Shown: in pieces, positions 1 through 5,740 of the stretch | How the letters are laid out: each line of letters opens with the position of its first letter | Position numbering within the stretch: the first letter of the stretch is position 1 | Source of the DNA: SVQP01 sp045603085 | GTDB taxonomy: Bacteria > Bacillota > Clostridia > Oscillospirales > CAG-272 | Assembly: GCA_045603085.1 (NCBI GenBank) | Contig: JAZULL010000021.1 | Coordinates: 1 to 19,893, forward strand | DNA length: 19,893 nucleotides | Reading direction: 5' to 3' | Program-made: the position numbers and the translations under genes | The notes under the pieces: generated by a model | What the model was told of the DNA's origin: nothing | The model's database searches: none | Seen by the model: the letters and a program-made list of their open reading frames with translations, nothing else

Positions 1-229
1 TGATGAACAGCAGATAGGTGATATAAGTGGTGAGGAAGCGGTTGGCGAAGTTCACGATCAGCTCGGGGCTGAGTGGGTTGACAAACCCGGTCTCGACAAG
101 AGACAGCGCCGCCGAACAGAATAGGCATACGAAAAAGAGAACGGATGTCAGCCGCCCCTCCAGCGCACCTCTGACCTTGGATTTTACGGCATCCTCCCCC
201 GCGAGGAGGTCACCAAACTTCTCTCCCAT
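1..229 (-). CDS. Partial small membrane protein, lysis-cassette position (C-terminus off the left edge)
   Basis: The ATG is at 229-227, one base after the TGA of the preceding gene, with a GGAGGAG ribosome binding site overlapping that gene's end. The frame stays open to the window edge (76 codons seen). The visible part has a charged N-terminus (MGEKFGDLLAGEDAVKSK), one clear membrane segment at about residues 29-46 (VLFFVCLFCSAALSL), a short polar stretch, and the start of a second hydrophobic segment (TTYITYLLFI) at the edge. It is the third membrane protein in a row. Together with its place after the tail genes this fits a holin or holin partner, but no family signature was recognised, so the role is inference. 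That it is a real gene is well supported by coupling and ribosome binding site; the full length is unknown. Confidence 0.72.
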   Translation of the reverse strand, partial: MGEKFGDLLAGEDAVKSKVRGALEGRLTSVLFFVCLFCSAALSLVETGFVNPLSPELIVNFANRFLTTYITYLLFI

Positions 230-230
230 T

Positions 231-593
231 TCACTCCTCCTTCAGATGCTTGTGGGCAAGCCCCATCAGGACAGCACCGACAGCCGAAGCGGGGAGCGCA
301 ATATAGCAGATGACAAGGATGTCGTCGGCTATCGCACGGAAGAGCCACAGAACGACTGTGAGCGAAAGCCAAATCCCCCACGCGGAGGGATTTTCGGCGA
401 ACGCCTTGATCGCGTTCTTGATCTGCCGCCACAGAGGCACCGCGCATAGCAGGAGCATCAGGATCACAAACGCAGACACCTTCTGCTCGGTCTGCCAAAA
501 TCCGTAACGGTCAATGACCGCGATGGCGGGAGGAATCACGCAAAAGGCAAGGCCGAGGATGTAGAAGCTGACCCACAGCGCCTTACTCCGCAT
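231..593 (-). CDS. Four-helix membrane protein, holin candidate (120 aa)
   Basis: The chosen start is the ATG at 593 (MRSKALWVSF), which overlaps the end of the preceding gene by 11 bases. A longer in-frame start at 698 would add an arginine/proline-rich extension (RRPRRRLPPSTRRR) that reads like out-of-frame translation of the upstream gene. Four hydrophobic stretches are visible at about residues 5-27, 38-55, 72-90 and 92-112, with short charged loops and a charged tail (HKHLKEE). Small size, several membrane helices, a charged C-terminus and a position after the tail genes fit a holin. No specific holin family was recognised, and no endolysin is in the window to confirm a lysis cassette. 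The ribosome binding site is weak (GTGGGG), so translation is probably coupled to the upstream gene. Confidence 0.72.
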   Translation of the reverse strand: MRSKALWVSFYILGLAFCVIPPAIAVIDRYGFWQTEQKVSAFVILMLLLCAVPLWRQIKNAIKAFAENPSAWGIWLSLTVVLWLFRAIADDILVICYIALPASAVGAVLMGLAHKHLKEE

Positions 594-1182
594 TGAGAAG
601 CCCCACGATCTCCTCCACCTGCGCCTTGTGCTTGGCGGCAATCTCCGCCTTGGTCTGCGCGGGGAGGTTGGTATTCTCCAGCAGGTCACAGAGGGCATCG
701 CTCTGCGTGATAAGCGCCTTCTCTACGACCATAAGCACGTCGTTCACGTGCTTCTCCTGCAAGGTGAATTTAGCAAGCAGCTCTACGCTTGTCTCCTTGC
801 TAAGCTCAAGCTCGCTGCTCACGCGGTCGACGAATTTCTCGATTCTATCATTATAGCCCGTCACGGTGCTGTCAATGGAGGTCAGGGCCTTTTTGACACC
901 GGGCAGGAGCCCCTTCTTAAACAAATAGGTGATCATGGCAGACAGGGCCAGCGCCGCCGCCGACAGGATTTCGGGAACCCATTCCTTTAAGTAATCCGAG
1001 ACATCCTTGACCGGGCTTTCTCCCGGCGTTACTTCTGTCACCGAGGGCACGGGTGCCTCTGTGACAGGGGCCTCGGTGGTGGTCACAGCCCCGGTGACCT
1101 CGGGGATCTCCTCTGCGCCGACCGGCACCACAACAAGGGTGACGGCGAGAAGGACAAGCAAAAGTGCGATCATGTTCCTCAT
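583..1182 (-). CDS. Signal-anchored membrane protein with Thr/Val/Pro-rich linker (199 aa)
   Basis: The start is the ATG at 1182, one base after the TAA of the preceding gene, with GGAAAGGAA seven bases upstream. A longer frame to 1443 exists but would overlap most of the preceding gene. The protein begins with a strongly hydrophobic segment (MRNMIALLLVLLAVTLVVV, residues 1-19) followed by VGAEE, which reads as a signal peptide or N-terminal anchor. Residues 25-60 are a low-complexity Thr/Val/Pro/Glu linker (VTTTEAPVTEAPVPSVTEV). A second hydrophobic segment lies near residues 70-90 (ILSAAALALSAMITYLF) and is followed by basic residues. The C-terminal half is charged and helical. The layout suggests an envelope-associated protein, perhaps a holin or spanin-like partner, given the two membrane genes downstream. 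No family was recognised. Confidence 0.75.
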   Translation of the reverse strand: MRNMIALLLVLLAVTLVVVPVGAEEIPEVTGAVTTTEAPVTEAPVPSVTEVTPGESPVKDVSDYLKEWVPEILSAAALALSAMITYLFKKGLLPGVKKALTSIDSTVTGYNDRIEKFVDRVSSELELSKETSVELLAKFTLQEKHVNDVLMVVEKALITQSDALCDLLENTNLPAQTKAEIAAKHKAQVEEIVGLLNAE

Positions 1183-1183
1183 C

Positions 1184-1585
1184 TTATTCTTCCTTTCCAA
1201 ACAAGGGGGCACCGTACACGGCTTCCCACAGTATTTTAACCTTTTCTTCAAGGCGGTCTGCCTTTTCCTTAGCCTCCACCGCCATCGCCGCATACTCGGC
1301 GGGGGTAAAGGCGGGGAGAGGTGCGATAAGGTCGGGCAGTACGTGAATGCTCCCGCAGTCATAGGATCGGCGCGTAATGCTGTTGTACGCCGTAAGAGCG
1401 ACCACGCCGTCAAGCCCATCGGTCGGGATGCTCGCCGACCCACGGACCACAGGATACAGAATGCCGTTCACGTGGACACCGTCTACGGATGCGCCCTTGA
1501 ATGCAACGCGAAGCGTGCCCTTGTTCTTGGGTTGCCCCCCGAGGAGCCCACGCCCCTCGGGAAGCAGATACGCCGTTAACTCCAC
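1184..1585 (-). CDS. Uncharacterised phage protein: beta-rich N-half, coiled-coil C-end (133 aa)
   Basis: The start is a GTG at 1585 that overlaps the last codons of the preceding gene by ten bases, with GGAGG about nine bases upstream. No upstream ATG would avoid deeper overlap. Residues 20-85 alternate polar and hydrophobic residues as beta strands do (GTLRVAFKGASVDGVHVNG and VVALTAYNSITRRSYDCG). Residues 95-122 form a short amphipathic helix (EYAAMAVEAKEKADRLEEKV), and the end is charged. This two-part form (a small beta domain that presents a 'vNG' turn, then a coiled coil) is familiar in gut Firmicutes phages near the tail/lysis boundary, where it has no assigned function. It may be a small virion accessory or trimeric cap protein, but that is a guess. 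Confidence 0.7.
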   Translation of the reverse strand: MELTAYLLPEGRGLLGGQPKNKGTLRVAFKGASVDGVHVNGILYPVVRGSASIPTDGLDGVVALTAYNSITRRSYDCGSIHVLPDLIAPLPAFTPAEYAAMAVEAKEKADRLEEKVKILWEAVYGAPLFGKEE

Positions 1586-1836
1586 TCAAATAACGCCTCC
1601 ACTTTCTCCCACAGCGATACGGCCTCGTCCGACATCTTGTGCCCGTGGCGCGCAAGCATCGTGCGGTAGCCCTTCGCGTGGGTATATTCCTCATTGGCGA
1701 TGACCTCGATCATCTCGGCCTCGCGGGTCATCCCCGCCTCTTCAAGCTCGCGGTGGAGCTTGGCATCCTCCTCGATATCGTGCAGCTCGTCGTGCATCTT
1801 ATCGCAGAAGATCTTTACCAGTTCTTCCTTCGTCAT
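1576..1836 (-). CDS. Two-helix ferritin-like protein (86 aa)
   Basis: The start is the ATG at 1836 with AAGGAGGG seven bases upstream. The sequence is almost all helix: helix one at about residues 4-33 (HDELHDIEEDAKLHRELEE) and helix two at about 37-63, which contains NEEYTHAKGYRTML. The second helix carries an ExxH pair (E50, H53), and helix one offers acidic candidates (D20, E22, E23) about 30 residues earlier. This acidic-helix plus ExxH pattern is the iron-site signature of half-ferritins such as encapsulated ferritin (EncFtn) and of rubrerythrin-type four-helix bundles. EncFtn proteins are also only about 100 residues long and form the di-iron site at a dimer interface. Metal binding is therefore plausible but not shown. 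No encapsulin is seen in the window; the neighbours are small late phage genes. The alternative is a helical phage protein that mimics the motif by chance. Confidence 0.7.
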   Translation of the reverse strand: MTKEELVKIFCDKMHDELHDIEEDAKLHRELEEAGMTREAEMIEVIANEEYTHAKGYRTMLARHGHKMSDEAVSLWEKVEALFEWS

Positions 1837-1848
1837 AGTCAGCCCTCC

Positions 1849-2178
1849 TTACAGGTACGACAGGATCTTGCGGACATCGTCCGCGTTTACTGCCAGGTCA
1901 AATTCCTTGCTTACCTCAAGATGTAATTCGTCCGGCCCGAGCGCGTCGATGAAAACTACGCCAAGGACTTCGGTGTTCACATTCCCTTCGGCATCCTCAG
2001 TCATCTTCAGTACGGGGTATTTCGCGCAGGCGATGTCCCAAGCAAGCCCAGGGAACTTCTCGCACAGAGAAGCCGCGCCGCGAAGCATCATACGCCGCAT
2101 AGGCTTATCCGTCTTCAAAAGGATATCGTTGTAGATGAAGGCGTGTACCGCTTTCATAACCTGTTCTTTCGTTGCCAT
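1849..2178 (-). CDS. Uncharacterised late phage protein (109 aa)
   Basis: The start is the ATG at 2178 with a very good AAAGGAGTAAG site seven bases upstream. The first 60 residues look helical and contain a basic patch (KTDKPMRRMMLRG) and one cysteine-containing helix (ASLCEKFPGLAWDIACAKYP). The second half is acidic (TEDAEGNVNTEVLG and ALGPDELHLEV). It ends with a small helix (NADDVRKILSYL). There are no membrane segments, signal peptide or catalytic motif that I recognise. It sits in a run of tightly packed small genes between the 184-residue protein and the ferritin-like gene, so it is presumably expressed with the late or lysis genes. Function unknown. Confidence 0.7.
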   Translation of the reverse strand: MATKEQVMKAVHAFIYNDILLKTDKPMRRMMLRGAASLCEKFPGLAWDIACAKYPVLKMTEDAEGNVNTEVLGVVFIDALGPDELHLEVSKEFDLAVNADDVRKILSYL

Positions 2179-2231
2179 ATCTTACTCCTTTAAGGCAAGG
2201 GAGGGGGTTTCCCCCCTCCCCGCTTTTGTTA

Positions 2232-2786
2232 TCAGCGAGAACCGCAGGCGCACAGAGGATTGTAGACCGTCTGTGCGGTAGTCTCGGTCGTGGGGGTCAC
2301 GCCCGCCACGAGCTTCGGGTAGAACGTGGCGTTCACGTAGTTCACGATCTTGTTGTCTGCGCACTCGCGCTCGTCGCGCTCGCGGCAGAGGGCCGCCATA
2401 AACTCGTTCTTCATGCAGTTCAGCTTCTCGCCAACAAGCTCAAACGCGCCCTCGATCTTGGCGTTCTTCACCGCCTGCTCGGCGGTAGCCCGCTGCAACT
2501 CCTCCACCTTCCCGTTGAAGAAGGCCACCGTTTCGGCGATCTTCTTATCGGTGTAGACCTGGCTGTCACGCAGGGCAAGCTGCTGTTTCAGCTCGCTGTT
2601 TTCCACGACAAGCCCCTGCTCATAGCGGTTGACAGGCATATTCTCGGAGCAGCACTGACCGCCGCCGAAAAGCCCGTTCAAAAGTCCCGTAGCACCCGCC
2701 GTTCCGATGCTGCCAAGCACCGTGCCGACCGTGCTGAGTGCGGTCGTGCCACGCCCCGCATACTCCTTGTGTTCACGAAATTCCAT
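2232..2786 (-). CDS. Gut-phage hypothetical: Gly-rich hydrophobic N-end, coiled coil, Cys-rich tail (184 aa)
   Basis: The start is the ATG at 2786 with AAAAGGAGAC nine bases upstream. It is the first gene after the terminator at 2902-2945, so it heads the small-gene/lysis side. Residues 12-46 are glycine-rich and weakly hydrophobic (GTVLGSIGTAGATGLLNGLF) and end in GGGQCC. Residues 55-130 form a charged heptad-like helix (ENSELKQQLALRD; KIAETVAFFNGKVEELQRA). The C-terminus is NATFYPKL followed by a Thr-rich stretch and NPLCACGSR. Cysteines cluster at both ends (CC near 49-50; CAC near the end). Proteins of this plan are common in phages and prophages of gut Clostridia without a known role. 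A membrane-inserting or virion-associated trimer is possible. I recognise the type but not a function. Confidence 0.72.
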   Translation of the reverse strand: MEFREHKEYAGRGTTALSTVGTVLGSIGTAGATGLLNGLFGGGQCCSENMPVNRYEQGLVVENSELKQQLALRDSQVYTDKKIAETVAFFNGKVEELQRATAEQAVKNAKIEGAFELVGEKLNCMKNEFMAALCRERDERECADNKIVNYVNATFYPKLVAGVTPTTETTAQTVYNPLCACGSR

Positions 2787-2901
2787 AGTTTTTGTCTCCT
2801 TTTCAAAAAAATTGTCCTAACTTGTGAGCGCTGCCGAAAAATCAAGATATCAAGTACCCACCGGACTCACCCCTTTCTGTTTTTTTCTTTAATTCAGTTG
2901 T

Positions 2902-2945
2902 CAAAAAACAAAGAGCCGCACCCCATATAACAGGGGAACGGCTCT
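2902..2945 (-). terminator. Rho-independent terminator ahead of the small-gene/lysis module
   Basis: On the minus strand AGAGCCG pairs with CGGCTCT (arms 2939-2945 and 2912-2918), with an inner CCCC/GGGG stem (2933-2936 and 2921-2924). The hairpin is followed by TTTGTTTTTT. It lies only about 30 bases downstream of the predicted start of transcription of the promoter at 2979-3017 and before the 184-residue gene, so readthrough of this hairpin would set expression of everything to its left. Confidence 0.82.
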
Positions 2946-2970
2946 CGCCTCTTCGGGCATTGGCTCTCTT
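2940..2970 (-). repeat. 31-base repeated leader element, copy A
   Basis: This stretch matches 13056-13086 at 26 of 31 positions. On the minus strand both copies begin AAGAGAGCC and end GAGAGCC, with a conserved CCC and AGAGG core. The final GAGAGCC supplies the upstream arm of the terminator at 2902-2945, and the first AGAGCC could pair with the same downstream arm instead. Copy A starts within about two bases of the predicted start of transcription. Confidence 0.75.
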
Positions 2971-2978
2971 CTGTCTGT

Positions 2979-3017
2979 ATTGTAGCATATAAATAGGCCC
3001 GAATTGCCTTTGTTTAT
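2979..3017 (-). promoter_or_regulatory. Phage promoter, copy A (17-base upstream element plus extended -10)
   Basis: On the minus strand the -10 is TGC-TACAAT (hexamer 2984-2979). It is preceded by exactly 16 bases and then by the 17-base element ATAAACAAAGGCAATTC (3017-3001). The same element and the same 16-base spacing recur at 13319-13281. No TTGACA-like -35 is present, so the extended -10 or a phage-made factor is probably needed. The element overlaps the end of the 29-residue peptide gene's 3' flank. Expected start of transcription is near 2972. Confidence 0.68.
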
Positions 3018-3018
3018 T

Positions 3019-3108
3019 TTATTTTTTGCAGATCATCATCAACGCCGCGATGAAGTAGCCGAAGCAGGTAGATAGTGGGATGATCCATAGCAGATGTAAG
3101 GGGTTCAT
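3019..3108 (-). CDS. 29-residue membrane micro-protein
   Basis: A short frame opens with ATG at 3108, preceded by a perfect AGGAGG six bases upstream that sits directly after the TAA of the preceding adhesin gene. It encodes 29 residues: a brief polar start (MNPLHLLW), one continuous hydrophobic span of about 20 residues (WIIPLSTCFGYFIAALMMIC), and a KK end, then TAA. The strong site, the tight spacing and the single clean membrane helix argue that it is a real gene. Tiny one-helix proteins of this kind are common in Firmicutes phages. The role is unknown; it could be a holin modulator, an antiholin or a membrane-stress peptide. It is the last gene before the promoter at 2979-3017. Confidence 0.65.
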   Translation of the reverse strand: MNPLHLLWIIPLSTCFGYFIAALMMICKK

Positions 3109-3119
3109 AGTGGGCCTCC

Positions 3120-4139
3120 TTATCCTTTGGACAATTTCCAAGTCCAATTTTCGTTGCCTGCGTAAGTTCTGAGCCGCATTTGTGTGGTGCCGTTGGACGG
3201 TGTAAAAGTGAAGGTGTTATTTCCTGCCACTATGAGACAATCAACAGTCTCTGTTACAATACCATTATTATCGGCCCCTACAAAACGAAACGCAGATCCC
3301 GCCGTGGCCTGCACATTAACCTTGTAAGTTACACCAAGTTCTACCGCCATCGCCTCGGATACGGTATAAGCGGAACTGGAAAACGGTGCAAAACTTTTGC
3401 CAACCGCATACTCACAAGAATAGCCGGGTTTCCACGCGATGTGTATCGTGGTTTCGATTGAGTTGATGTCCGGTCCCTTAGTGAAACTGCCCGAGCCCGC
3501 GTTTGTGTAGAACGTCTTTGAAACCAAGTCATACATACCGATAACGCCATCAGACTTGCGATAGCAAGGTATCATTTCGAAAACATCCACACCCTGTACA
3601 CTTGCTTTGGCATAATATATCGTGACCGTACCGTGTCTAATTGTGCTGGCATTGTATTGCCACGCTCCAATCAACATTTTAAGGTTTGCATCAAAATTTA
3701 CCTCCGCGGCATGGCCATTAGAGTATTTTGTTCCATTGCATATGACATAACTGTCAAAAGCTTTTGTGGTATAGGTTTCCAATGCAACAAAGGTACCCGC
3801 ATCCGGTGAAAGGTTGTATATTCCGTACACGGAGTTGTTTGTATTATATAATTGAATAGACTCCGGACCTTGACTTGCGGCCAGTCGCGGCGCGGTACCG
3901 CAACCGAATATATAATCATACCCGCTGTAAGCGAGATTGAATTTTGCCCCTTCGCTGGGAACCCAACCTGTGTTGATATAAGCCCCAGAAGGAGTGTATA
4001 TATATTCTACCTCTTGAAATTCTTTAGGCAGTCTGCTCGTGACCTTCTCCCAAAGGACGACGCCATCACTTTTGCGGACAACCTTGGTGACATCACCTTC
4101 GGGGATGCGAAGGGCGGTTACGCCTGTGAAATCTATCAT
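3120..4139 (-). CDS. Tail fibre/adhesin-type protein with CYRKSDGV motif (339 aa)
   Basis: The ATG at 4139 overlaps the TGA of the preceding gene (ATGA), with GAGGTGG upstream. Residues 1-32 form a small domain that ends RKSDGVVLWEK, a motif repeated near residue 195 as CYRKSDGVIGMYDL and followed by KTFYTNAGSGSFTKG. Residues 38-215 read as a beta-sandwich, concanavalin/LamG-like: LPKEFQEVEYIYTPSGAYIN, then many aromatic strands. The last 100 residues are another beta-rich domain (TFTPSNGTTQMRLRTYAG). This 'LPxEYQEVEYI ... YDLVxxxFYTNAGxGxFTKG' arrangement is frequent in tail or surface-binding proteins of gut Clostridia phages and probably binds carbohydrate. Base composition is visibly more AT-rich than in the capsid genes, in line with fast exchange of receptor-binding modules. 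The exact ligand is unknown. Confidence 0.75.
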   Translation of the reverse strand: MIDFTGVTALRIPEGDVTKVVRKSDGVVLWEKVTSRLPKEFQEVEYIYTPSGAYINTGWVPSEGAKFNLAYSGYDYIFGCGTAPRLAASQGPESIQLYNTNNSVYGIYNLSPDAGTFVALETYTTKAFDSYVICNGTKYSNGHAAEVNFDANLKMLIGAWQYNASTIRHGTVTIYYAKASVQGVDVFEMIPCYRKSDGVIGMYDLVSKTFYTNAGSGSFTKGPDINSIETTIHIAWKPGYSCEYAVGKSFAPFSSSAYTVSEAMAVELGVTYKVNVQATAGSAFRFVGADNNGIVTETVDCLIVAGNNTFTFTPSNGTTQMRLRTYAGNENWTWKLSKG

Positions 4140-5740
4140 CCCGCCACCTCTACTTCCTTCGTTACGGTGCTTCCGTCCTCAAGAGTGAATACCCATTCCT
4201 CAGTGGGAGCCCCAACTCCAGTAAACTCTACCGAGACTTGTGCGTCGTTGTAGCCCCACTCAAAGTCGCTACCATCGGTTCGCTCCATAGCCATCAGGAT
4301 GTGGGTAATAGATCCTGCAACAAATTTATAGGTATTGCTGGAGATTTTACCGCTGTCAAAAGCGACAGAAAACGTTCCACCTTTATCAATCAATCCGATA
4401 AACTGACACGTATAAGGTCTGCCATCTGTATTGTAGATAGTGACCGAAGAAGCCTTTTTATTTACAGGCATAACATACACGGTATTACTCTCGCGGTCCG
4501 TGAAACCGTAGCTATTTGCCGTCGTTGTACCAATCGCGGCCTCGGTATTCGACGAAACGAAGTTCGGAAGCCCACCTGAGGCGGGAATACCCCAAGTAGA
4601 TCTCGTGGCAACCGCAATATCCGTACGAACCTCCGTCCAAGACGGTACAACAGGTGTTTCCACCTTGACATTCGCGTACTGCTTGACATCGTACTCACCG
4701 TTCTCGGTAACATTGAGGGTGCCTTCCGGCTTGAGATATCCGTCGGGGATGGGGACATCCACCTCGGCATACTGGTAACTCTCCACGTCGTAGGTGCCGT
4801 TTTCGGTTATGCTTATCATGCCAATCGGGCGAGTGGCATCGACGCCATCTTGATACCCTTGGCTGTATCCACTGTCATAGCCCCACGCATAGCCGTCGAA
4901 ATAGCCATAGTCATAGCCCTCGCTGTACCCGTCCTGTTTGCCTGATTGGTAGCCGTCTTCCCGTCCTGTGCCGTATCCTTCGGCGTAGCCATAAGACTGC
5001 CCTTCGTTAAACCCTGCGGTATGGCCCTCATCGTACCCCTCTCGATGGCCTTCTTCTTTGCCGGCGGCGCGAACAAGAGGCAAGTTTTCTTCGGCGGTAT
5101 CAATCTTGCCCAATACCGCCGCCGCTCCGCTCCGAAGCGAAAAGGCAGAAGCATACGGGACATAAGGCGAGGCTTGCGCTCCGACATTGAGCATGATCTG
5201 CGATACGTAACAAACGTAATCGCCGATACTATTCGTATCCCACGGCGGAAAATACAAAACCCCATTGTAAATATCCTCAGTGAGTACAAAAGTCTTCGGG
5301 TTACCAGATCCTGCGCCTCTTAATTCAACGTTCCCTCGTGATCCATTGTAAGATAATGTGTACGTCTTCCCGATAGTAAGCCCAGGCGCGTAGTCACGGA
5401 GCATAAAATTTGTCGAGCAACCCGGAGGGCCCTCATATCCGACAGTTCCGTCGAACCAATACAACACACCATATTCTCCGGAGTCATCTGCGAACAGTGA
5501 CTCGTTGAACAGATTGCCGCCCGGGTCACCGTTGATAAGCACATCCTCCGCGAGCAGAAGGCCGTCCATTCGGCGGTCGATCTGCTGTATCTCGGCATCG
5601 CCCACCGCAACGCCTGCGGCATAGGTGTCCTCTACTCCCTGTGCCATTGCTTCCGGGGTGATCTCTTCCTCGGTTCCCGTCTTTTCGCGGATCTTATCGG
5701 CAATCGCGGAAAGCGTTTCCTCTTGCACTAAATATTCCAT
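4136..5740 (-). CDS. Tail fibre-like protein with 18 tandem xGYx tetrapeptides (534 aa)
   Basis: The start is the ATG at 5740 (MEYLVQEETLS), which overlaps the preceding TGA (TGATG) and has GAGGGGG eight bases upstream. A longer in-frame start at 5785 lies inside the preceding gene. Residues 1-50 carry the ETLSAIADKIREKTGTEEEI signature that opens many gut-phage fibre or appendage proteins. Residues about 85-205 read as a jelly-roll-like beta domain (GLTIGKTYTLSYNGSRG). Residues 230-301 are 18 perfect-register tetrapeptides of the form x-G-[Y/H/F/Q/R/K/V]-x. Two ENG(T/E)YDV(x)xY modules follow (near 308 and 346), of a type seen repeatedly in phage tail and cell-surface proteins, then a C-terminal beta domain. 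It probably forms a trimeric fibre or adaptor between the collagen-like fibre and the adhesin encoded next. Confidence 0.78.
   Translation of the reverse strand: MEYLVQEETLSAIADKIREKTGTEEEITPEAMAQGVEDTYAAGVAVGDAEIQQIDRRMDGLLLAEDVLINGDPGGNLFNESLFADDSGEYGVLYWFDGTVGYEGPPGCSTNFMLRDYAPGLTIGKTYTLSYNGSRGNVELRGAGSGNPKTFVLTEDIYNGVLYFPPWDTNSIGDYVCYVSQIMLNVGAQASPYVPYASAFSLRSGAAAVLGKIDTAEENLPLVRAAGKEEGHREGYDEGHTAGFNEGQSYGYAEGYGTGREDGYQSGKQDGYSEGYDYGYFDGYAWGYDSGYSQGYQDGVDATRPIGMISITENGTYDVESYQYAEVDVPIPDGYLKPEGTLNVTENGEYDVKQYANVKVETPVVPSWTEVRTDIAVATRSTWGIPASGGLPNFVSSNTEAAIGTTTANSYGFTDRESNTVYVMPVNKKASSVTIYNTDGRPYTCQFIGLIDKGGTFSVAFDSGKISSNTYKFVAGSITHILMAMERTDGSDFEWGYNDAQVSVEFTGVGAPTEEWVFTLEDGSTVTKEVEVAG
4838..5053 (-). 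repeat. Protein-coding repeat: 18 tetrapeptides xGYx
   Basis: 216 bases encode 72 residues (230-301 of the fibre protein) as 18 consecutive four-residue units with glycine always second and mostly tyrosine third, for example EGYD, DGYQ, SGYS. The units differ at DNA level, so this is an old or selected repeat rather than a recent slippage product. Confidence 0.85.

Noticed and set aside
184..498. Minus-strand frame of 104 codons
   Set aside because: Out of frame inside the 120-residue membrane protein and the partial gene at 1-229, both of which have coupled starts and coherent membrane segments.
583..1443. A 286-residue version of the signal-anchored protein starting at 1443
   Set aside because: The extension overlaps most of the 133-residue gene, is Arg/Pro/Ser-rich like out-of-frame sequence, and the ATG at 1182 has both a good ribosome binding site and a signal-like N-terminus.
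2787..2901. Six-codon leader frame (GTG AGT CCG GTG GGT ACT TGA) after AGAAAGGGG, before the 184-residue gene
   Set aside because: The site is good but the frame is tiny and nothing else, such as a codon-biased run or a paired hairpin, supports a leader peptide. A TTGACA near 2897-2902 has no -10 at the right distance.
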